Part shown: piece by piece, positions 25,311-31,036 of the stretch
Layout of the letters: every line of letters starts with the position of its first letter
How positions within the stretch are numbered: the stretch's first letter is position 1
Source: Firmicutes bacterium UBA4874
GTDB taxonomy: Bacteria > Bacillota > Clostridia > Caldicoprobacterales > DTU083
Assembly (NCBI GenBank): GCA_002399435.1
Contig: DHDO01000031.1
Span: 1-31,036, forward strand
DNA length: 31,036 nucleotides
Direction: 5' to 3'
Program-made: the position numbers and the translations under genes
Notes under the pieces: model-generated
Database searches by the model: none
The model's input: the letters and a program-made list of their open reading frames with translations, nothing else
What the model was told of the DNA's origin: nothing

Positions 25311-25964
25311 ATGGAAAAATATAATAGCATCATCTGGGATCTGGACGGTACCCTGCTGGATACTCTGGATGATTTACGGGACAGCGTCAATGCTGCCCTT
25401 ACAAAATTTCATCTGCCAACCAAAACAAAAATGGAAGTACGGCGTTTTCTTGGCAACGGCATGCTGGCACTGGTGGAACGATCCGTACCGGATGGACAGC
25501 AGCACCCACAGTTTCAGGAGATTTATTCCTTTTTTGGAAGCCATTATTCAAAGAACAGCCGTAACAAGACAAGGCCCTATAAAGGACTGGAAAAAGTCCT
25601 GCCGGAACTAAAGGCTCTGGGTTATCACATGGCCATTGTTTCAAATAAAGCCGATGTCCTGGTCAAGGAGCTGGCAGAATACTATTTCCGGGACGTCATA
25701 TCGGTCGCCATCGGCGAATCAAAGGGAATCCGGAGGAAGCCCTGTCCGGATACTGCATTGGAGGCTATGCGGCTGCTTCATGCGGAAAAAGCTTCTTCCG
25801 TATACATCGGTGATTCCGAGGTGGATATCAAAACCGCTGAGAATGCAGGGATCGACTGTCTTTCCGTTTCCTGGGGATTCCGGAACAAATCCGACCTGCA
25901 GGCTTCCGGAGCAAGCCGGATCGTGGACACGCCAGCAGAGCTGCTGGAGATTCTGAAGGGATGA
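25311..25964 (+). CDS. HAD-superfamily hydrolase (phosphoglycolate phosphatase-like)
   Basis: A 217-aa HAD phosphatase. Motif I is DLDGTLLDT (nucleophile Asp and general acid Asp), motif II VSNKA, motif III Lys and GDSEVDIKTAENAG for motif IV. The cap is a helical C1 type, as in Gph/PGMB-like enzymes that hydrolyse phosphoglycolate or sugar phosphates. The ATG at 25311 puts motif I at its usual place, but its own SD is weak. A strong AGGAGGTG at 25246-25253 instead faces a GTG at 25258 in another frame, so the translation start may involve a short leader ORF; a GTG at 25251 in frame would add 20 residues. Confidence 0.85.
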   Translation: MEKYNSIIWDLDGTLLDTLDDLRDSVNAALTKFHLPTKTKMEVRRFLGNGMLALVERSVPDGQQHPQFQEIYSFFGSHYSKNSRNKTRPYKGLEKVLPELKALGYHMAIVSNKADVLVKELAEYYFRDVISVAIGESKGIRRKPCPDTALEAMRLLHAEKASSVYIGDSEVDIKTAENAGIDCLSVSWGFRNKSDLQASGASRIVDTPAELLEILKG

Positions 25965-25975
25965 AGGGCTGCCCC

Positions 25976-26176
25976 CTATTCCCTCCATTCCAGTACATCG
26001 CCCGGCTGACACTTCAGTGCCTTGCAGATTTTATCCAGTGTATCAACCCGGATCGCTTTTGCCTTCCCGTTTTTCAGTATGGAAATATTGGACAGGGTGA
26101 TGCCAACTTTATCCGAAAGTTCAGTGACACTCATTTTCCTTTTGGCCAGCATCACATCTATATTGATCACAATCAT
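25976..26176 (-). CDS. XRE-family HTH regulator (YozG-like)
   Basis: A 66-aa Cro/CI-type helix-turn-helix protein without other domain: MLAKRKMSVTELSDKVGITLSNISILKNGKAKAIRVDTLDKICKAL, followed by CQPGDVLEW. Small HTH proteins of this group are usually encoded next to a DUF2975 membrane protein, as here. GAGGTGA SD about 10 nt upstream. Lies 14 nt after the DUF2975 gene, in one operon. It probably controls its own operon, with the membrane protein as modulator. Confidence 0.9.
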   Translation of the reverse strand: MIVINIDVMLAKRKMSVTELSDKVGITLSNISILKNGKAKAIRVDTLDKICKALKCQPGDVLEWRE

Positions 26177-26190
26177 ACTTTATTTTCACC

Positions 26191-26670
26191 TCAAATGGTT
26201 AATTCATTTTCTTCCCGCATTTTTGCCGCTTTATAGACAAGATGGGACAGCCCCGCAGACACAATGATAATGACAATGCCCACACATAAAACGAAAAATG
26301 CCGCAATAACGATACTGCTGTGAATCATGTTCAGCAAACTGAATACAACAATGCCGATAAAGAAATATAGGGTGTCTGCAACAGCAAGTTGGGAGATCCG
26401 TTTCAGGCTCACTGCATTCTCTCTGGAAAAGGAATTGTCCAGCCCAATTTCCCTTGCGATCTTCCAGCCAAAAACAGCAGCAGCATATAAAGGAACAGAA
26501 GTTATCCAAAGAAAAATCAGCCAGGGCCAATAGCAATAGGCAAATTCCGGATTCAGCGTGACGATGTCCTTCCCTACAACGGGAATCATAAGAAAATAAA
26601 CAATGGTGATACCAATTCCCGCTCCGATCATAATGGCCTTGAGCCACCTGGATAATTTGGCTTGACTCAT
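26191..26670 (-). CDS. DUF2975 membrane protein
   Basis: A 159-aa protein with four TM segments (about 15-35, 50-68, 97-115, 122-142) and the family pattern of a cytoplasmic loop IGLDNSFSRENAVSLKRISQLA. DUF2975 proteins have no known activity; they are paired with small XRE regulators. ATG with AAAGGAGG. First gene of a two-gene operon behind a good promoter. Confidence 0.85.
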   Translation of the reverse strand: MSQAKLSRWLKAIMIGAGIGITIVYFLMIPVVGKDIVTLNPEFAYCYWPWLIFLWITSVPLYAAAVFGWKIAREIGLDNSFSRENAVSLKRISQLAVADTLYFFIGIVVFSLLNMIHSSIVIAAFFVLCVGIVIIIVSAGLSHLVYKAAKMREENELTI

Positions 26671-26726
26671 AAAAAGATCCTCCTTTAAGTCATCATTTCA
26701 TAAAAATCAAAATTCCAGCTCTTCTT

Positions 26727-26755
26727 ATTATAAGCTATTTCTTTATGAAAATCAA
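26727..26755 (-). promoter_or_regulatory. Promoter of the DUF2975-XRE operon
   Basis: On the minus strand TTGATT (26755-26750), 17-nt spacer, TATAAT (26732-26727). Confidence 0.75.
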
Positions 26756-26882
26756 TTGTTATTTATCGTAATACAATAAATATTTTTTGATATATGATAA
26801 TATTGACCAGGAAATGCATTGATAGCAAAGCTATATACACCAGCGTATAATATTCCTGAAGTCCATATCAGGGAGAGGGAAC

Positions 26883-27341
26883 ATGGTACAACGCATTACA
26901 GATGTGAAACAAAAAGAGAACATATCCACACAGATACTGGAATCCCTGCCGGAATGGTTCGGGCTTCCCGAAAGCACGGCAGAGTATATTCACTGCAGCA
27001 GGGAGATGCCTTTCTGGGCAGATATAGAAAACGGAAAAGCACGCGGGTTTCTTGCACTGAAGGAAACAAGTCCTTATACAGCGGAGATTTATGTGATGGG
27101 AGTTCGCAAAGAGTATCACAGGTGTGGTATCGGAAGAGCTCTGTTCGAACATTTTCACTCATACGCAAAGGGACATGGGTACTCCTTCCTTCAGGTGAAA
27201 ACGGTACAGGAAGGGCACTATAAGGAGTACGACCAAACGTCCGCCTTTTATAAAAGAATGGGATTCCGGGAACTGGAGTGCTTTCCGACCCTTTGGGATG
27301 AATGGAATCCCTGCCAGATCTATGTTATGTCGGTCCGCTAA
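26883..27341 (+). CDS. GNAT-family N-acetyltransferase
   Basis: A 152-aa acyl-CoA-dependent acetyltransferase. The acetyl-CoA loop is YHRCGIGRALFEHF (pattern Q/RxxGxG/A; Gln is replaced by His), preceded by AEIYVMGVRKEYH and followed by AFYKRMGFRELECFPTLWDEWNPC, common in GNATs of this subgroup. Substrate unknown. ATG with GGGAGAGGG SD. Stands alone, convergent with a cupin gene. Confidence 0.88.
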   Translation: MVQRITDVKQKENISTQILESLPEWFGLPESTAEYIHCSREMPFWADIENGKARGFLALKETSPYTAEIYVMGVRKEYHRCGIGRALFEHFHSYAKGHGYSFLQVKTVQEGHYKEYDQTSAFYKRMGFRELECFPTLWDEWNPCQIYVMSVR

Positions 27342-27378
27342 TGAAACAGGAAGCATACGAATCCGTCCCCGGCTTTTA

Positions 27379-27726
27379 TCAATCCGCCTGGGGAAACACG
27401 ACAATCAAAATCATTTTGAACGGATTCTCCGCTGCCACTGCATGGGGAACCTGAGCCGGCATAACAATGGTCTGTCCCTGCGCCAGGGCATGATCTTTCC
27501 CGCCAACGGTAATCTTCGCATCGCCTTCCAGGACCGTCAGCATGGCATCACCATCCGAAGTGTGGGTACTGATCTCTTCTCCCTTGTCAAAGGAAAAGAG
27601 AGTGATGCTGACCGCCTCATTCTGGACCAGAGTCCGGCTGACGACCTGCCCTTGCTGGTAATCCACCAGTTTCAGCAGGGACAGGACCTGCTCCGATTCA
27701 ATGTTTTTAAGATACTTGCTGTTCAT
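27379..27726 (-). CDS. Small cupin-domain protein
   Basis: A 115-aa single-domain cupin. Motif 1 is GEEISTHTSDGDAMLTVLEGDAKITVGG, motif 2 LAQGQTIVMPAQVPHAVAAENPFKMIL; the metal-binding His residues are partly kept (H in STHTS, H in VPHAV). Function unknown; members of this group often bind a metal or small ligand. The second ATG (27726) is preferred because the AGGGAGGA SD is then 8 nt away; the first (27732) would leave only 2 nt. Confidence 0.85.
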   Translation of the reverse strand: MNSKYLKNIESEQVLSLLKLVDYQQGQVVSRTLVQNEAVSITLFSFDKGEEISTHTSDGDAMLTVLEGDAKITVGGKDHALAQGQTIVMPAQVPHAVAAENPFKMILIVVFPQAD

Positions 27727-27818
27727 TTTCATTCCTCCCTGTTTATCATCATAACAACTGCATTTCCTGTTCTGATTTTATCATGCATGTTCCGATACGT
27801 ACAGATGTTTCACGATTT

Positions 27819-28241
27819 TCAACATGACAATATTGTCTGTGCGATCCCGATGAAATATTCTGATTCCCGGCGAATATGATTCACAACTGTCGAAACGACG
27901 CTATTGTTCTGCACTGCCGCGCTTTCCGCCAAAATCTGATTGAGCAGCAAAATGAACTGCTGGCTTTGGCAAATGGCAAAGCGTATCAGCTCCATTATCT
28001 GCTGCTGCATATCCGGACCGATATCCCCTTTTGAGCGGATAATAGTCTCTATGTACCGCACAGTCAACCCTTCTGTTTGTTGAAAGGCCCGTTCAAACTG
28101 CTGCAGCCGACAGACAAAAGCCGGTTCCAGATCACTGGCTACTTCCCGAATGACAACCGTGTGTTCGGCTTCCTGATGCTTCCAGAATTCCATTTCATCC
28201 AGAACCCTGTGCAGGTTCTTCTCCCCATAATAAAAGCGCAT
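27819..28241 (-). CDS. DUF2935-like four-helix protein
   Basis: A 140-aa all-helical protein resembling one repeat of DUF2935 (EMEFWKHQEAEHTVVIREV near the start, with further helical pairs; His and Glu residues at spacing compatible with a metal site). Full DUF2935 proteins are about twice as long, so this may be a half-size form. Start at ATG 28241 with GGAAGGA SD; the frame is open to 28265. The SD overlaps an 11-bp inverted repeat. Function unknown. Confidence 0.6.
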   Translation of the reverse strand: MRFYYGEKNLHRVLDEMEFWKHQEAEHTVVIREVASDLEPAFVCRLQQFERAFQQTEGLTVRYIETIIRSKGDIGPDMQQQIMELIRFAICQSQQFILLLNQILAESAAVQNNSVVSTVVNHIRRESEYFIGIAQTILSC

Positions 28242-28251
28242 CTTTATCCTT

Positions 28252-28289
28252 CCTTTCCAAATCACATACCATTATCTTATTTGGAAAGG
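28252..28289. promoter_or_regulatory. 11-bp inverted repeat over the start region of the DUF2935-like gene
   Basis: CCTTTCCAAAT (28252-28262) and ATTTGGAAAGG (28279-28289), perfect arms with a 16-nt gap. It covers the SD of the gene on the minus strand, so it could act as an operator or hide the SD in the mRNA. Confidence 0.55.
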
Positions 28290-28344
28290 GCCGAAAATGT
28301 GCAGAATGTGAAAGAGTCTACATCTTATGGACTGTCTGTACCAA

Positions 28345-28373
28345 TTGAAATTCCTTATTCACTATGTTATCAT
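28345..28373 (+). promoter_or_regulatory. Promoter of the Wadjet genes
   Basis: TTGAAA (28345-28350), 17-nt spacer, TATCAT (28368-28373), each one base from consensus, 71 nt before the jetD start. Confidence 0.75.
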
Positions 28374-28443
28374 GATGTAAAATGGCAAATGAATGCAAGG
28401 GCGAATACGGCGCTCTGTTTATTCTATGGAGCAGGAGAGGCAA

Positions 28444-29517
28444 ATGATAAAGAATAACATCATATCTCAAATCAAACAGCAAAAGGGCACCTTTTTGTCC
28501 CTTGATCAACTGAGAGAATGGATCTCTCCTGCCAACTACAGGGAGCTCCATAATACCATAGCGCAGCTGCAGGAGACCGGCCTGCTGCGCCCGGTTGGAT
28601 CTCCCCGCAACAATAACGGCATGGTGCCGCCTCTTCGGCTGAAGTACCGCATTCTGCACCCGGCAAGAGATGACTCCGATGTTCTGGAGGAAATCAAGCA
28701 GCTTTCCACGGAACTGAATATTTCCGGCTATCTGAAAAGGCCCGTACTGTATCGAAAGCATCGGGACATTCTCCTTCCCCTGAGCCGCTATCTCAAAAAC
28801 AGCAGGAGCCGTCTGGATGTGCCCATGTCAAAAAACGAGCGGGCGTTTTCCATCTGGAACCGGGAAAAAGTGCTGGACAGCGCCCATTGCCAAAGCGTCC
28901 TGCGTTTTAACGGATGGGAAAACCGTCTCAATTATTATCCGACGCCGGAGCCTTTCTTTGATTATCTCACCGGATATCTCACAGGAGACGAAATTCACAC
29001 CCTGCTGATCCTGGAAAACAAGGATACCTGGTATACGCTGCGAAGACTGTTGCTGCAGTTCCCTGAAAAGCACAGGTTATTTGGAGCCCGGCTGGACGGC
29101 GTGGTGTTGGGAGAAGGCAGGAAAGCCGCCCGCCCCCATGCTCTGGAGGAATACGCTTCCCTCCTGCCGTATCAGCCCCCGCAGTTTCTGTACTTCGGCG
29201 ATCTGGATTACGCCGGGATTGACATCTTCCTTTCCGTCGCAGCTGAAAATCCTTCCCTTTCCGTTTCCCTGTTTCTACCCGCTTATCAGGCAATGCTGAG
29301 GCGCAGCAGGAAAGTCGGATATGGAAAATCCCACACCGACCAGACAAAGCCGGAGCGGCTGCCGGATTTTCTCAGACTGTTTCCCCCGGAAGAGGCTGAT
29401 GAGATCAAAACCCTGCTGGCCGGCGGGCGGTACCTCCCCCAGGAGATCCTGAACCGTCCGTTTCTGGAGCATTATCTGACGAATACAGTGGATATAACGG
29501 AGGATCGTGATGTTTGA
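28444..29517 (+). CDS. jetD: Wadjet defence nuclease subunit JetD
   Basis: Toprim-containing subunit that cuts closed circular plasmid DNA in the Wadjet system, related to topoisomerase VI subunit A. 357 aa. The N-terminal part is a winged-helix-like DNA-binding region; the C-terminal DUF2220 part holds the toprim residues E191 (LILENKDTW) and D253/D255 (FGDLDYAGIDIF). ATG at 28444 has CAGGAGAGG 6 nt upstream; in-frame Mets at 28393 and 28426 have no SD. Its stop overlaps jetA by 8 nt. jetD lies first here rather than last as in the best known type I arrangement, which suggests another Wadjet subtype. Confidence 0.85.
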   Translation: MIKNNIISQIKQQKGTFLSLDQLREWISPANYRELHNTIAQLQETGLLRPVGSPRNNNGMVPPLRLKYRILHPARDDSDVLEEIKQLSTELNISGYLKRPVLYRKHRDILLPLSRYLKNSRSRLDVPMSKNERAFSIWNREKVLDSAHCQSVLRFNGWENRLNYYPTPEPFFDYLTGYLTGDEIHTLLILENKDTWYTLRRLLLQFPEKHRLFGARLDGVVLGEGRKAARPHALEEYASLLPYQPPQFLYFGDLDYAGIDIFLSVAAENPSLSVSLFLPAYQAMLRRSRKVGYGKSHTDQTKPERLPDFLRLFPPEEADEIKTLLAGGRYLPQEILNRPFLEHYLTNTVDITEDRDV

Positions 29518-31036
29518 CTTTCTCGAACGGTTCGAAAAGCGGATGGAGTTTGTTGCCGCAGTGGACTCTGTCGTAAACCGGCTGAACCGGAACAATGATA
29601 TCGAGCAGCAGTTTGCACCGCATGAGATCGACAATCTGCTCTTTTCCGTATTGGTATATATTATGGAACGCACCCTTTCCGAAGATCATGATTGCACTCT
29701 GGAGAGCATCTCCGGCTTTCTGGGAGACATTCTTCCGTGCTACGGCAAACATTTTTCCCCGGCAGAAACCGACACCCTGGCCCGGTACCTTGTGAAGGAC
29801 ATCCTTCAGAACAAGGGTGTGAAACGCACCTACAAGGCGATGGATTATTCCGCCGGCTTCCGGGAATGGACCGTCCGGCTGATTGCCGATTCGGTCAACG
29901 ACCACAACCAGATTGTCTTTGAGCTGACCAAACAGGGATATGACTTTCTCTTCCGCACCAAGGAAGTGGACGACCAACTGGGCTTTCAGATGGAGGAAAT
30001 CCGTCTGCAGATGCAGATCGAGAAGCACTATTATAAGGAAGCAATCGGACAGAGCCAGGAGCTTGTGCGGATGCTGATCCAGAAACGCCGGGAGCTGGAA
30101 CAGTTCGAGCGTCAGATCCGCGGGGATTTATCCTCCATTTCAGGTCAGGATTATGACGTGCTGATGCACAGCGTGGACGCCATGCTGGCTGAGGAATACG
30201 AAACCATGCAGGGCATCGAACAAAAAGTACGGCTTGCGCAGAACCAGTTTGAAGAAGAGGAAAGGCGCCGCGGCTATCTGGACGACAGCGCCCTGGAAGC
30301 CCGAAAGGAAGTCCTCGGCATCCTGGACAATGTACGGCGCGCTCTTTCTCTCCAAAGACAGATGCTCATCCGGTGCGAAGCAATGAAAAAACTGTATTTG
30401 AATGTTCTCGAGGATTCCATTGTTTTTCATTTCACCCGCCGGTACAATATGGAGGATGAGATCCTCATCCCCCTTACATCCTTTACTATGAAAGGGCCGG
30501 AGGAAATGGACCGCCTCAGCCGCGGTCTTCTGGCTCCCCTGTTCCAGCCGGAATTTCCCCGGTTCCTGAACCTGGAGCTGATCTATGACCGCCAGGCCAA
30601 AGTACGGGAATCGGATCAGGAGCAATCCAGGGAAGAGGAAGCGATGGAATCCGAAGAGAAAGCAAGGGAACGCCGGAATTGGCGCAGCCGTTCCCATGTC
30701 CGGGTGGTAAATGAGCTGCTCCGCTTCGCTGCAGCTCATCCGGAGGGCTTTTCCTTTGCATCGTTTTATCTCGCTCTCCAAAAGGAGGAAGGGTTCGGGG
30801 AGCTTTGCAGGGAACGTCTTCTGTTCCTTGCCATACTGCGTCTTTATGAAACCGAAAAAATAGATCTGAGTCTGTGGAAAAAGCAGCATGCCGAATGGAC
30901 GCAAGACAGTACGGGAGAATTTGACCTGTCCTTTTGCCTGGGGCAGGTCGGCCGTCTGCACCCGGATTTCTACGGGCTGAAGTGCATCCGGATCAAAAAA
31001 GCCGGACGGATGTTTGCCTGCACCCTGCCTCCCTGT
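29510..31036 (+). CDS. jetA: Wadjet subunit JetA (MukF/kleisin-like), partial
   Basis: First 509 codons of a protein that runs off the window without stop. In Wadjet, JetA is the MukF-like kleisin that joins the JetC SMC ATPases and JetB. Visible: helical N-terminal domain (MFDFLERFEKRMEFVAAVD), a long charged helical middle about residues 150-290 (probable coiled coil, ELEQFERQIRGDL), an acidic linker (about 365-385, EEEAMESEEKARER) and a C-terminal winged-helix-like part. Start ATG 29510 with CGGAGGA SD, overlapping jetD by 8 nt. The assignment rests on the jetD neighbour plus the sequence; JetB and JetC should follow. Confidence 0.75.
   Translation, partial: MFDFLERFEKRMEFVAAVDSVVNRLNRNNDIEQQFAPHEIDNLLFSVLVYIMERTLSEDHDCTLESISGFLGDILPCYGKHFSPAETDTLARYLVKDILQNKGVKRTYKAMDYSAGFREWTVRLIADSVNDHNQIVFELTKQGYDFLFRTKEVDDQLGFQMEEIRLQMQIEKHYYKEAIGQSQELVRMLIQKRRELEQFERQIRGDLSSISGQDYDVLMHSVDAMLAEEYETMQGIEQKVRLAQNQFEEEERRRGYLDDSALEARKEVLGILDNVRRALSLQRQMLIRCEAMKKLYLNVLEDSIVFHFTRRYNMEDEILIPLTSFTMKGPEEMDRLSRGLLAPLFQPEFPRFLNLELIYDRQAKVRESDQEQSREEEAMESEEKARERRNWRSRSHVRVVNELLRFAAAHPEGFSFASFYLALQKEEGFGELCRERLLFLAILRLYETEKIDLSLWKKQHAEWTQDSTGEFDLSFCLGQVGRLHPDFYGLKCIRIKKAGRMFACTLPPC

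Overview
The window looks like the chromosome of an anaerobic Gram-positive bacterium, most likely a Clostridia-class Firmicute. The grounds are a complete [FeFe]-hydrogenase maturation set (HydE, HydF, HydG plus a TM1266-type regulator), Na+-pumping decarboxylase subunits, many GTG/TTG starts with strong AGGAGG-type Shine-Dalgarno sites, and SipW/TasA-type secretion genes. No rRNA, tRNA, IS element, CRISPR array or phage gene was seen. Assignment is by reading translated sequence; no database was searched.

Left third (1-10.4 kb, mostly + strand). An ogt-type DNA repair methyltransferase is followed by a regulatory and secretion cluster: a MalT-like LuxR regulator (frame broken near 2240), a six-TM sensor histidine kinase, a NarL-type response regulator (frame broken near 5360), two small proteins with SipW-type signal regions (SWAD/YWTD), an ER-type signal peptidase I fused to a multi-TM N-terminal half, a DUF5305-like membrane protein, and a TasA/camelysin-like secreted protein closed by an intrinsic terminator. 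The likely logic is that the sensors switch on a secreted matrix or fibre protein processed by its own signal peptidase. Two of the three regulators contain single-base frame breaks beside G or C runs, so either the control layer is decaying or the sequence has indel errors.

Middle (10.6-17.4 kb). A SERCA-like P-type Ca2+ ATPase on the minus strand, then methionine aminopeptidase with an N-terminal SEC-C zinc motif, an RluA-family pseudouridine synthase whose 3' end is duplicated as a 67-bp tandem repeat, and an oadG-oadB pair (a 53-aa gamma-like subunit and the beta subunit of a Na+-translocating decarboxylase) with no alpha or biotin subunit nearby.

17.3-21.9 kb, minus strand: the operon TM1266-hydG-hydE-hydF. 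It starts from a TTGACA-17-TAAAGT promoter, followed by a structured leader of about 200 nt that ends in an intrinsic terminator just before the first start codon (candidate attenuator or riboswitch). A second unusual element lies between TM1266 and hydG: four 22-bp repeats, three of which carry a perfect SD plus AUG in three different frames, with two of the resulting short ORFs ending at or just before the hydG start.

22-28.3 kb: assorted small transcription units: endonuclease/exonuclease/phosphatase-family protein, LysR regulator divergent from a split two-gene chromate transporter (with a LysR-box dyad between), HAD phosphatase, XRE regulator with a DUF2975 membrane protein, GNAT acetyltransferase, cupin, and a DUF2935-like protein.

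Right edge (28.3-31.0 kb): a promoter followed by jetD and jetA of a Wadjet plasmid-defence system; jetA runs off the window, and jetB/jetC are expected just beyond.
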